From Fumia sp045121595 (GTDB lineage: Bacteria > Bacillota > Clostridia > Oscillospirales > Ruminococcaceae), in contig JBGVGI010000101.1 in NCBI GenBank assembly GCA_045121595.1, forward strand, positions 1 through 64,000: a stretch of 64,000 nucleotides of DNA, in the 5' to 3' direction. This document shows positions 8,843-17,078 of the stretch, piece by piece. A program made the position numbers and the translations under genes. Under the pieces are notes generated by a model. The model saw only the letters and a program-made list of their open reading frames with translations. It made no database searches and was not told the DNA's origin. Numbering within the stretch: the stretch's first letter is position 1; each line of letters opens with the position of its first letter.

Positions 8843-9139
8843 ATGACGATCGAAATCAAGAAAAATGAGGAAGCAACAATTGTTGAGATTACAGGAAGGC
8901 TCGATACCATTACAGCCTCTGCACTCGATAAAACCATTAACGAGGATATCGGTGACACCAAAAACCTTATTCTTGACGTAAAAGGTATGGAGTATATTTC
9001 CAGTGCAGGACTTCGTGTGCTTTTGTCTGCACAGAAGAAAATGCAGAAAATCGGCTCTATGAAATTAACGGGCGTTTGCGAGTCTGTTATGGACGTGTTT
9101 GAGATGACCGGCTTTGCAGATATTCTGGTGATTGAATAA
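8843..9139 (+). CDS. STAS-domain anti-sigma factor antagonist (RsbV/SpoIIAA type)
   Basis: A 98-residue single STAS domain. The conserved phosphorylation loop reads DVKGMEYISSAGLRVLL; by alignment with RsbV (YMDSTGLG) the phosphorylated residue should be the second serine, Ser54. In partner switching the unphosphorylated STAS protein binds the kinase or another target; the fused kinase upstream should phosphorylate it and the fused phosphatase reverse this. The gene starts 15 bases after the fusion gene (AAAGGAG site) and its stop overlaps the next start by one base, so stoichiometric co-expression with both neighbours is expected. No sigma factor gene is adjacent. Confidence 0.9.
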   Translation: MTIEIKKNEEATIVEITGRLDTITASALDKTINEDIGDTKNLILDVKGMEYISSAGLRVLLSAQKKMQKIGSMKLTGVCESVMDVFEMTGFADILVIE

Positions 9140-9705
9140 TGGAACTTGTCAGCGAGGCTATCGCATTTGCCGTAAAAGCTCACGACGGAATGCGACGCAA
9201 AAAAAGTGAGGCTCCTTATATTCTCCATCCGATGGAAGCGGCAGTTATTGTCGGCACTATGACAGACGACCAGAATTTAATTTCCGCGGCCGTGCTTCAC
9301 GACGTTGTGGAGGATGCGGGTGTTTTAATTGAGAAAATTGAGGAAAAATTCGGGTCTCGTGTAAGAGAACTCGTACAGGCTGAAACCGAAGATAAACGTG
9401 ACGAGTTGCCCCCTGAAACAACCTGGCGTATCCGCAAGGAAGAATCTCTTGAGGTTTTAAAAAATGCAGATGATATCGCCGTGTTGATAGTGTGGCTTGG
9501 CGACAAACTTGCCAATATGCGTTCCATTTATCGTGATTTCAAGGTGGAAGGCGTTAAAATGTGGCAGAGATTTAATCAAAAAGACGTTAATGAACAAGCA
9601 TGGTACTATCGTTCAATCGTTAAACTTACCGAGCGTTTGTCCGATACTTCGGCATGGCTTGAATACAAAACACTTACAGAACTCGTATTTGGAAAAGGAG
9701 AATAA
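9139..9705 (+). CDS. Single-domain HD alarmone hydrolase (RelA/SpoT hydrolase-type, MESH1-like)
   Basis: A 188-residue protein that matches the hydrolase domain of RSH enzymes: AHDGMRRKKSEAPYILHP near the N-terminus (His15, His30) and the Mn-binding HDVVEDAG motif (His54, Asp55, Glu58, Asp59). No synthetase, TGS or ACT domain is present, as in small alarmone hydrolases that remove the 3'-pyrophosphate of (p)ppGpp. Other nucleotide pyrophosphate substrates are possible. It lies between two STAS genes, overlapping the first by one base (TAATG), which suggests its activity or level is tied to the partner switch. That link is inference. Confidence 0.82.
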   Translation: MELVSEAIAFAVKAHDGMRRKKSEAPYILHPMEAAVIVGTMTDDQNLISAAVLHDVVEDAGVLIEKIEEKFGSRVRELVQAETEDKRDELPPETTWRIRKEESLEVLKNADDIAVLIVWLGDKLANMRSIYRDFKVEGVKMWQRFNQKDVNEQAWYYRSIVKLTERLSDTSAWLEYKTLTELVFGKGE

Positions 9706-9709
9706 GCAA

Positions 9710-10882
9710 ATGAACGTTACATATCGTACAGATAAAAATATTCTGTATATTGCCATTGAAGGAAGAATTGATGCTTCCAATGCAGCCGAGGCAGAGGAGA
9801 AGATTTTCAACGTCAAAAATGACAATCCCGACAAGCATACTGTTATTGATGCCGATAAGCTTGAGTACGTATCATCTGCAGGTCTGCGTGTAATTTTGAA
9901 ACTCAGAAAAGAAGAACCCAAACTTGCAATTATCAACGTGGCATCGGACGTATACGAGGTCTTTGATATGACCGGATTTACCGATATGGTTACAGTTGAA
10001 AAGGCGTATCAGCGAATGAGTACGGATGGTTGTGAGTTTATTGCAAAGGGTGCTAACGGTGCCGTTTACCGTTACGATGATGAAACTATCCTTAAGACTT
10101 ATTTTGCAAAGGATGCTCTTCCTGAAATTAAACAGGAACGCGAAAACGCAAGAAAAGCCTTTGTCCTTGGAATAAATACTGCAATTCCTTACGGAATTGT
10201 CCGTGTTGATGACGGCTACGGTACAGTTACTGAGCTTTTAAATGCAGTCAGTGTAACGAAGCTTATCCGTGACAACCCTGACGATATGTCGGAAGCTGCG
10301 AAGTATTATATTGATATGCTTAAAAGCATTCACGCTATAAAAGTTGAAGATGGTGAAGTTCCTGATATGAAGGAAACTGCTCTTGCTTGGGCAGATTTTG
10401 TAGCAGATCATCTTCCCAAAGAGCAGGGTGAAAAACTCCGTGCTTTAGTTGAAGCTGTTCCGAAACAGAATACTTTGATGCATGGTGACTACCACACAAA
10501 CAATATTATGGTGCAAAACGGTGAACCTCTTCTTATTGATATGGATACCCTTTGTATGGGACACCCCGTGTTTGAGCTTGGCTCGATGTTTAATGCTTTT
10601 ATCGGATACTCCGAGCTTGACCACCAGACAACGATGAATTTCTTTGGATATACTCACGAAACGGCAGAAAAGTTCTGGGATATGGCTTTAAAAATGTATC
10701 TTGGCACTGACGATGAAGAAGTATGCAGAAGCGTTATGGAAAAAGCAATGGTTGTAGGCTATACCCGTATGCTTCGCCGCGCTATCCGTCGCCCCGATGA
10801 GGCAGAAAGTCCTGCAAAAATCGCAAGATGCAAAGAAATGCTTGAGGTATTACTTAACAAAGTTGACAACCTGATTTTTTAA
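9710..10882 (+). CDS. STAS domain fused to APH/choline-kinase-like phosphotransferase
   Basis: A 390-residue fusion. Residues 1-100 are a STAS domain with the phosphorylation loop LEYVSSAGLRVIL (predicted Ser56). Residues 105-390 are a protein-kinase-like phosphotransferase: Gly-rich loop KGANGAVYRY (113-122), ATP lysine in ILKTYF (Lys129), catalytic HGDYHTNN (258-265) and metal-binding IDMD (276-279). The kinase part resembles the APH-like TIGR02172 group; its substrate is unknown. The frame is open back to 9497, but the ATG at 9710 is preferred because AAAAGGAGAA lies just upstream and the added 71 residues would overlap the hydrolase and resemble nothing. The gene follows the hydrolase by 4 bases. 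Confidence 0.85.
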   Translation: MNVTYRTDKNILYIAIEGRIDASNAAEAEEKIFNVKNDNPDKHTVIDADKLEYVSSAGLRVILKLRKEEPKLAIINVASDVYEVFDMTGFTDMVTVEKAYQRMSTDGCEFIAKGANGAVYRYDDETILKTYFAKDALPEIKQERENARKAFVLGINTAIPYGIVRVDDGYGTVTELLNAVSVTKLIRDNPDDMSEAAKYYIDMLKSIHAIKVEDGEVPDMKETALAWADFVADHLPKEQGEKLRALVEAVPKQNTLMHGDYHTNNIMVQNGEPLLIDMDTLCMGHPVFELGSMFNAFIGYSELDHQTTMNFFGYTHETAEKFWDMALKMYLGTDDEEVCRSVMEKAMVVGYTRMLRRAIRRPDEAESPAKIARCKEMLEVLLNKVDNLIF

Positions 10883-10903
10883 TAATTATTAGAGGGACAA
10901 ATT

Positions 10904-11800
10904 ATGAGAAATAAGAAATTGTTTTTACCTTCCGTTATTCTTGTTGCTTCGGTTTTAGCAATAACCATTTTTTCATTTGTATTCAGTATTGCAAAAAAAC
11001 CTGTTATTACTGAAAGCGAGTTCCCTTTTTCAATTACATACGAGCTTGATGGTGAAACTGTAACTATAAACGAAGTTTACAGAGCTTATTACGTTGAAAA
11101 CGGTGGTTATGCCGATACCAAGAGCCGTATTTATGTCGGCGAAATCGGAAATATGGGGGAAGGCAATACGATTTACACCCTTAAAAAGGATGAAAATACC
11201 CGTGTAGAATTGTGGACACATTTTTATCCCGACTATCTTATGGGGGATTCTGAGTACGATTACTTTGATGATAGGTCTTTTGAACCTGGAATTTATTATT
11301 ATGATGCTGAAGAAATTGAGTATCATGATGAAGAAACCCTTGCAGAGCAAGGCGTAAGACTTATAAGCTTTGAATATCCGACACCAATTGAAAACTCATT
11401 TGTTTTTTCACATCTGTCTTATTTAAGCGGTGCGGTTGTATTGCCGATTTTGTTTATTTCTTTACTCGCACTTATTGCGATAATTATTTTTGTAAAAAAA
11501 GAAAAGGAATTAAAGTACAAAGCAGTGGATGTGATTTCCATTATTTTCAACTTTATTATAAGCTTTACTCTTATTCCCTTTGTGACAATTTTGGCATTGT
11601 TTATAGATATCGAAGGTGGTAGCCCTGAGTTTTATCATCAGGTTTTGTATTTTATGCCTTCTTTATCTCTGCTTTGCATTTCGGCGTCTGTTGCACTTCG
11701 TCGCAAAGGCTATGCCGTGAAATCACTTATTGCCGAATTTGTGGGCCCTGCTTTATTTGCAGTGTATTTAGTTGTTTGCAGTGTATATGAACTGCTTTAA
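10904..11800 (+). CDS. Unknown membrane protein with extracytoplasmic domain (298 aa)
   Basis: One N-terminal membrane segment (about residues 7-28), an acidic, tyrosine-rich extracytoplasmic domain to about 165, then four hydrophobic segments to the C-terminus. No known motif is visible. It starts 21 bases after the STAS-kinase gene with an AGAGGG site and is followed 31 bases later by the diguanylate cyclase, so it is probably part of the same operon and could be a sensor or partner for its neighbours. I do not recognise the family. Confidence 0.7.
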   Translation: MRNKKLFLPSVILVASVLAITIFSFVFSIAKKPVITESEFPFSITYELDGETVTINEVYRAYYVENGGYADTKSRIYVGEIGNMGEGNTIYTLKKDENTRVELWTHFYPDYLMGDSEYDYFDDRSFEPGIYYYDAEEIEYHDEETLAEQGVRLISFEYPTPIENSFVFSHLSYLSGAVVLPILFISLLALIAIIIFVKKEKELKYKAVDVISIIFNFIISFTLIPFVTILALFIDIEGGSPEFYHQVLYFMPSLSLLCISASVALRRKGYAVKSLIAEFVGPALFAVYLVVCSVYELL

Positions 11801-11831
11801 TATAAACCTTTAAAGTAACGGAGAATGTGTA

Positions 11832-13445
11832 ATGAATAAAAAGAATTCATTAAATAAAGATAAGATAAAATTAAATAAGGCACATTCTATGCAATTTCGC
11901 ATTCTGACTACTATTATTTTCGCAATGCTTGCGATAACGGTTTTTGTTGGTGGTATCAGTATTTACGAGGTTGATAAATACATACAAGACGAGGCTGAAA
12001 ATTTTGTTATGGTTACCTGCGAAAATGAAGGCGTACAGATTGACGATATTTTTGACGACATGGAAAAATCGGTAAAGGTTATGGAAAGCTACGTAATGGG
12101 CTTTTTTACCGATGAAACCATCGTGGAAGACCTTAGTTTCCAGGAAAAAGTTATCGATAATGCCGACCGTATGTTTAAAGACGTTGCCAAACACGCGAGT
12201 GGTGCGGTTGCCTATTATTTTCGTTTTGACCCCGCGTTTTCTGACAGTAAAACTGGACTGTTTTATAGTAAAACCCAGGAAAGTGATGAATACCTTTCTT
12301 TCGAGCCAACCGATATATCACTTTATGAAAAAGATGACACTGAACACGTTGGATGGTTCTGGCAACCTTATGAGGTGGGAAAGCCTGTATGGATGAAGCC
12401 TTATTATAATCAAAACAACAACATTTATATGATTTCATACGTAGTTCCGATGTATTATGAAGGAAAGTTTATTGGTATCGTAGGAATGGATTTTGATTAT
12501 AAGATTTTAGAAGAACGGGTACACGAAATTAAAATTTATGAAAACGGCTTTGCTCATCTGGAAATTGACGGAACCGTTATCCATAACAATGACCGCGTAG
12601 TGGAAAAAGAAGCAATCCATAATTCCGATGAACACCTGCGTGTATCAAGAGGACTTAAAAACGGTATGACGTTAGTCCTTTCTGCAAACTATGATGATAT
12701 CAGACATATCCGATATAAAATAAGCTTCGAGATTTTGTTTGCAGTTTTAATACTTTCTACACTTTTTATGTTACTTGCTATTATTGTTGTCAAAAGAATT
12801 GTTTCTCCGCTTAGAAAAATCGCCGACGCGTCGGTGAAGCTTTCAAACGGGGATTACAACGTGGAATTTGTACACAGTAACGTATCTGAGATAGAGCTTT
12901 TAAATACGGCTTTTGAAAATATGGCAATTCAATTGCACAAACGTGAAAAAGAACTGCGTTTTTCTGCTAACCGCGATTCTCTTACCGGGCTCAGAAATAC
13001 TACTTCGTATAAAGGATGGATTGCAAAGTTTAATAACGAGATTGAAAAGAAAACCGCTAACTTCGGTGTCGTTGTATTTGATTTGAATCAACTTAAGGAA
13101 ACGAATGACACCTATGGACATAACGCAGGTGATAAGCTCATTGTAACTGCTGCAAAATTGATTTCGGACGTTTTTAAAAGAAGTCCCGTTTTCAGAATCG
13201 GCGGCGATGAGTTTTTGGCGATTCTTCAACATAAAGATCTGGAAGAACGTGAAAAATTATTTGCGCAGTTGGATACGGAATCTTCAAAAACCTGCCTGAA
13301 AGAAAATGGCGAAACATCCATAAGCATTGCCAGAGGTTTTGCGATGTTTGACCCCGATAAGGATTTGCAGTTTAAAGACGTATTCAAACGCGCAGACGAT
13401 GCTATGTATGAAAACAAAAGAAAAAGGAAAGAAGAAACACGATAA
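11832..13445 (+). CDS. Cache-HAMP-GGDEF diguanylate cyclase
   Basis: Membrane-bound cyclic-di-GMP synthase. A transmembrane segment at about residues 27-48 and another near 300-322 flank an extracellular dCache-type sensor domain (features WMKPYYNQNN and GIVGMDFDY). A HAMP domain (about 325-375) leads to the GGDEF domain, whose active site FRIGGDEFLAIL has GGDEF at residues 457-461. The RxxD inhibitory site normally five residues before GGDEF is absent (FKRSPVF precedes RIGGDEF), so product feedback inhibition at that site is not expected. It is the last gene of the plus-strand signalling run and is followed by a terminator. Confidence 0.92.
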   Translation: MNKKNSLNKDKIKLNKAHSMQFRILTTIIFAMLAITVFVGGISIYEVDKYIQDEAENFVMVTCENEGVQIDDIFDDMEKSVKVMESYVMGFFTDETIVEDLSFQEKVIDNADRMFKDVAKHASGAVAYYFRFDPAFSDSKTGLFYSKTQESDEYLSFEPTDISLYEKDDTEHVGWFWQPYEVGKPVWMKPYYNQNNNIYMISYVVPMYYEGKFIGIVGMDFDYKILEERVHEIKIYENGFAHLEIDGTVIHNNDRVVEKEAIHNSDEHLRVSRGLKNGMTLVLSANYDDIRHIRYKISFEILFAVLILSTLFMLLAIIVVKRIVSPLRKIADASVKLSNGDYNVEFVHSNVSEIELLNTAFENMAIQLHKREKELRFSANRDSLTGLRNTTSYKGWIAKFNNEIEKKTANFGVVVFDLNQLKETNDTYGHNAGDKLIVTAAKLISDVFKRSPVFRIGGDEFLAILQHKDLEEREKLFAQLDTESSKTCLKENGETSISIARGFAMFDPDKDLQFKDVFKRADDAMYENKRKRKEETR

Positions 13446-13449
13446 CGTA

Positions 13450-13481
13450 AAAAACTCCCGATTTTAAATCGGGAGTTTTTT
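13450..13481. terminator. Bidirectional terminator between the cyclase gene and the minus-strand genes
   Basis: A 13-bp stem (AAAAACTCCCGAT with its complement, 13450-13462 and 13468-13480) and a short loop, with T-runs in both directions. It serves the cyclase gene and the convergent small gene at 13508. Confidence 0.88.
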
Positions 13482-13507
13482 ATTTGCTTTTTTAGAATAT
13501 AAAAAAT

Positions 13508-13786
13508 TTACCAATCGCTCCATAAAACGTCGCTTTCGATATCATAGAATGTTTTCCCATTCCATAATTTTTCGGATAAAAATGCTTCAGCACACTCTTT
13601 CATAGTTTTTGCCTCGTGTTTCCAAATATAATTATTACTGTCCTCGGTTGGCACATCCAAAAACATATAGCTTTGATTATCTTTACTCCAACCCTGAATA
13701 AAATATTTGGTATTATCATATTCGAAAATCATCTCATATCCATAATACAAACCATCGATAAAATCATTTAAATTCCCACCTTGCAT
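13508..13786 (-). CDS. Small protein of unknown function downstream of mutS2
   Basis: A 92-residue acidic, aromatic-rich soluble protein with no recognised family; it contains DGLYYGYEMIFEYDNTKY and ends in DVLWSDW. The ATG at 13786 has a GGGAG site about 10 bases upstream. It begins 52 bases after the mutS2 stop on the same strand and ends at a bidirectional terminator, so it is likely the last gene of the mutS2 transcription unit. Its size and composition resemble some small immunity-like proteins, but nothing in the neighbourhood (no toxin gene) supports that. Confidence 0.6.
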   Translation of the reverse strand: MQGGNLNDFIDGLYYGYEMIFEYDNTKYFIQGWSKDNQSYMFLDVPTEDSNNYIWKHEAKTMKECAEAFLSEKLWNGKTFYDIESDVLWSDW

Positions 13787-13838
13787 TATCTTTTCACTCC
13801 CTTTAGATATTTTTTGTATCGATTGTACATAGCTTTAG

Positions 13839-16214
13839 TTATTTCAGTTCTGCTATTGTAACGCCTGTTTCACCTTCACCGAATACTCCGAGACGGAAAG
13901 TGCGGATATTCGGGTGATGGCGTAAATGTTGCTGTACGGCAGATCGTAAAGCACCTGTGCCTTTACCATGAATAATTGTAATCTGGTGAAGGTTTGACAT
14001 AACCGCGTTGTCAATAAATGCGTCTAAATCAACGAGTGCTTCTTCTACCATTTTACCACGCAAATCGCATTCAGCAGAAGCGCTTCGTGTTGCCATACCC
14101 TTTGAGGGCTTAACGGTTGAGCCTGAGAATTTAACTTTAGGTTTGTTTTCAAGCAAACGGAGATTTGACTGATTTACCTTCGTTTTGATAATACCTGCCT
14201 GAACGATAACGTTTCCTGCTTTGTCGGGAGCTTTGATTACAACGCCTTCCTTGTCGATGTCAAAAATCAACACGTCGTCACCGACTTTTAAAGGACGGGG
14301 AAGGGTATAACTCATATTCTGGCGTTTTGTAATCGGGTTTGCCGCATCGTGAATTTTGTTAAGCTTTCCTTTAAGCTGAGAACGTGCTTTGAGTACGTTC
14401 TGTGAAAATTCTTCTTCGTCTTTCTGGCGGCGAAGCTCGGAAAGTTCGTCTACCAAAGCATCGGCTTTTGCCTGAACGTCGGAAACAATACGCATAGCTT
14501 TAGCTTTTGCATTTTCGATTTCCTTTGTTTTTTCAGCCTGTAAACGTTCTTTATGCTTTTTGATTTCACTGCGTGTAGTTTCAATTTCGCGACGTGCTTC
14601 GTCAAGCTCATTTTTAAGCTTTTCGTATTCAAGACGAGATTCTTCCAGAGAATCAATAACATCTTCAAATCGTCTGTTTTCGGTCTGTACCAAGGATTTT
14701 GCATCCTCGATAACGTATTCGGGAAGCCCTAATTTCTGCGAAATTGCAAAAGCGTTTGAACGACCCGGAACACCGATTAAAAGTCTGTAGGTGGGTCTTA
14801 AGCTTTCAACGTCAAACTCACAGCAGGCGTTTTCAACGTCGGGAGTCTGTAATGCGTACATTTTAAGCTCGGCATAGTGGGTGGTTGCAGCAATCTTTGC
14901 ACCTTTGTTACGCAAGGTTTCAAGAATCGAGGTAGCAAGGGCTGCACCTTCAACGGGGTCGGTACCCGAACCAAGCTCGTCCACCAGTACGAGAGATTTA
15001 TGGTCTGCTTTCTCAAGAATAGAGATAATATTCGTCATATGTGCCGAGAAGGTTGAAAGCGACTGCTCGATACTCTGCTCGTCACCGATGTCAACTAAAA
15101 TATTATCGAAAACCGAAATAACGGAGTTGTCGGCAACGGGGATTAAAAGGCCGCACATCGTCATAAGGGTTAAAAGACCCAAAGTCTTTAAGGTTACCGT
15201 TTTACCGCCCGTGTTGGGGCCCGTAACCACAAGGCAGGAGAATTTATCGCCTAAGTATACGTCAATAGGTACCACCTTTTTGGGGTCGATGAGGGGGTGC
15301 CTTGCTTTTTTTAAGTTTATAACGCCGTCATCAACGATTTTCGGCGCCTGAGCCCTCATAACAGATGCCAACGTACTTTTTGCAAAAAGCACGTTGAGGT
15401 CGATAATTTCCCTGAAAAGAATAGAAATATCTTCGGCGTATTCGGCACAATGTGCGGAAAGCTCTGCTAAAATTCTTTCGATTTCAGTCTGTTCTTTGGA
15501 TTTTAAAATTCTTATCTCGTTGTTTGCTTCCAAAACGGCAGTGGGCTCGATAAAATAAGTCGAACCACTCGACGAAGTGTCGTGCACAAGACCGCTTATA
15601 TCGTTTTTATGTTCTGCTTTTACAGGGACAACAAATCTGCCGTCACGGGTGGTGATAATGTTATCCTGCAAAAACTTCTGGTAAGCGGGAGAACGGACAA
15701 TATGCTCAAGCTTTTCTCTTGCTCTTAGTTCAGTTTGACGGATTTTTCGTCTTATTGCCGAAAGTTCGGCTGATGCATTGTCGGAAATTTCCTCCTCACT
15801 GATAATCGCAGAGGAAATCTCTCTCATAAGCGAATTGTTCTGGTATATTGAGAAAAGCTGCTCGGTAATGGAGTTTTCTTCGTTTGAAAACTGATTTGCC
15901 CACTGATTTAAAAGCTTACCCTGACGCAGAATAGCCTCAATATTCAAAAGCTCTCCCGTGGACAACACGCCACCTGCTTCGGCAATTTTAAGGCGGTCGA
16001 CGGGGTTTTTAACCGCCGTAAAAGACGGTGTACCAAAACGTACCGTTAAGTTAAAAGCATCGTTTGTACGTGAAATCTCACGCCTTACGTCAAAAACGTC
16101 GCAAGACGGCTCTAAGTTTTTTGCCTGTTCCTTTGCATCCTCACAGACACAAAGGTCAGAAAGCATCAAAAGCACTTTATTAAGTTCAAGGGTGTTTTCG
16201 TACTTTTTGTTCAT
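13839..16214 (-). CDS. mutS2: Endonuclease MutS2
   Basis: A 791-residue MutS2, the usual length. It has the MutS-type ATPase with Walker A GPNTGGKT (residues 332-339), the Walker B region VLVDELGSGTDP, a long charged coiled coil (about 510-640), a KOW-like segment, and a C-terminal Smr nuclease domain beginning CDLRGKMVEEAL with the IIHGKGTGALR motif. The N-terminal mismatch-recognition domain of MutS is absent, as expected for MutS2. Family members act on branched DNA and on collided or stalled ribosomes. It starts 9 bases after recO, so the two are co-transcribed. Confidence 0.96.
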   Translation of the reverse strand: MNKKYENTLELNKVLLMLSDLCVCEDAKEQAKNLEPSCDVFDVRREISRTNDAFNLTVRFGTPSFTAVKNPVDRLKIAEAGGVLSTGELLNIEAILRQGKLLNQWANQFSNEENSITEQLFSIYQNNSLMREISSAIISEEEISDNASAELSAIRRKIRQTELRAREKLEHIVRSPAYQKFLQDNIITTRDGRFVVPVKAEHKNDISGLVHDTSSSGSTYFIEPTAVLEANNEIRILKSKEQTEIERILAELSAHCAEYAEDISILFREIIDLNVLFAKSTLASVMRAQAPKIVDDGVINLKKARHPLIDPKKVVPIDVYLGDKFSCLVVTGPNTGGKTVTLKTLGLLTLMTMCGLLIPVADNSVISVFDNILVDIGDEQSIEQSLSTFSAHMTNIISILEKADHKSLVLVDELGSGTDPVEGAALATSILETLRNKGAKIAATTHYAELKMYALQTPDVENACCEFDVESLRPTYRLLIGVPGRSNAFAISQKLGLPEYVIEDAKSLVQTENRRFEDVIDSLEESRLEYEKLKNELDEARREIETTRSEIKKHKERLQAEKTKEIENAKAKAMRIVSDVQAKADALVDELSELRRQKDEEEFSQNVLKARSQLKGKLNKIHDAANPITKRQNMSYTLPRPLKVGDDVLIFDIDKEGVVIKAPDKAGNVIVQAGIIKTKVNQSNLRLLENKPKVKFSGSTVKPSKGMATRSASAECDLRGKMVEEALVDLDAFIDNAVMSNLHQITIIHGKGTGALRSAVQQHLRHHPNIRTFRLGVFGEGETGVTIAELK

Positions 16215-16223
16215 AATGTTTCC

Positions 16224-16976
16224 TCAAGTTTTTATACTTTTATAAAAGTCAAGTGATTTAAAATTACCGCCTATGTGGTAAAGAGCGAAGGATTCGGAGA
16301 CGTTTTCTAAAAATTTTTCTCCCTCATCGTTTAGTTTAAAGGAAAAAATCTTTGATTTATCCGCCGTTATCACAAACTCCATCGCTTTTTTTATGGACAA
16401 CGGTAACAGTATTTTTGTATTGTTATAAGGGTTCTTTGAAAGGCAGTCTTTACAGATAAGCCTTCCTTCTACGGGTAAGAAATACACGTCTTCTTCGATG
16501 TCGCATCCGCAGATGCAACATTCAAACAAATCGGGTGCAAAGCCTGAAAGTGAAAGCAATCTCAGTTCAAAAACTGCTTTTAAAAAGCTTAAAGAACGCT
16601 TTTTATTTTCAAGCAGGAAAAGGGTATTCATCAAAAGGCTTAAAATTTCGTCAGAGTTATCCTCCGTCGGCATAACAAAACGTGTAAGCTCACAAAAATA
16701 TCCTGCAAGTGAGAGGTTTGAAAGGTCTTCACGCAGATGGTAAAAATTGTTTTCAAGGTCTGCGGAATTTACTATGTAACCGCTTTTGCCTTTGAAAAGG
16801 CAAAACTCACTGTATGCGAGTACTTCACAAGCGGCGGAAAGCTTAGAACGGATACTTTTTGTGTTTTTTGCAACTGCTTCAATAAGTCCCATATCAGGTG
16901 TGAGAATTATAAGCTTTTTGTCCTCGGCACTCAGAGGAATCTGTGCAAGTACTATTCCGTGAGTTTTGACTGTCAA
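16224..16976 (-). CDS. recO: DNA repair protein RecO
   Basis: Recombination mediator that, with RecF/RecR, loads RecA on single-stranded DNA. It has the N-terminal OB-fold start TVKTHGIVLAQIPLSAEDK and the C-terminal zinc site CCICGCD with a later CKDC. The frame is open to an ATG at 17069, but the start chosen is TTG at 16976, because GGGAGGGAG lies just upstream and typical RecO proteins begin with this segment, giving 250 residues, the normal length. The upstream extension is read in another frame by yqzL. It is followed closely by mutS2. Confidence 0.9.
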   Translation of the reverse strand: MTVKTHGIVLAQIPLSAEDKKLIILTPDMGLIEAVAKNTKSIRSKLSAACEVLAYSEFCLFKGKSGYIVNSADLENNFYHLREDLSNLSLAGYFCELTRFVMPTEDNSDEILSLLMNTLFLLENKKRSLSFLKAVFELRLLSLSGFAPDLFECCICGCDIEEDVYFLPVEGRLICKDCLSKNPYNNTKILLPLSIKKAMEFVITADKSKIFSFKLNDEGEKFLENVSESFALYHIGGNFKSLDFYKSIKT

Positions 16977-17073
16977 AAGCTTCTCCCTCCCTGAAAACGT
17001 TTTTGTAAGTAAGATAATCTTCAATTTTGCCTGTTTTTTCAAACTGATACCAGGCGGATAAATATTCATTCAT
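16894..17073 (-). CDS. yqzL: YqzL-family small protein overlapping the start of recO
   Basis: A 59-residue protein that is easily missed because of its size. It begins MNEYLSAWYQFEKTGKIEDY followed by LTYKN, matching the small YqzL family (Trp, F-x-x-TG, YL-x-YK pattern) that lies between era and recO in Bacillus; the location here is the same. AAAGGAGGGG is 7-8 bases before the ATG at 17073, the strongest ribosome-binding site in the area. The last third overlaps the recO 5' end in another frame by 83 bases and is probably less constrained. Function of YqzL is not known to me. Confidence 0.72.
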   Translation of the reverse strand: MNEYLSAWYQFEKTGKIEDYLTYKNVFREGEAFDSQNSRNSTCTDSSECRGQKAYNSHT

Positions 17074-17078
17074 CTTGA

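Noticed and set aside
9497..9709. Upstream extension of the STAS-kinase frame to 9497
   Set aside because: The extra 71 residues overlap the alarmone hydrolase gene in another frame and resemble no STAS protein; the ATG at 9710 has a good ribosome-binding site.
2971..13445. The signalling run as a phage-defence (CBASS/Thoeris-like) island
   Set aside because: No effector nuclease, TIR, CD-NTase or pore-forming effector was seen; the enzymes are partner-switch and GGDEF/HD types.
16977..17069. RecO start at the ATG at 17069
   Set aside because: This stretch is better explained as yqzL in another frame; RecO proteins normally begin at the TVKTHGIVL segment, and the TTG at 16976 has GGGAGGGAG before it.
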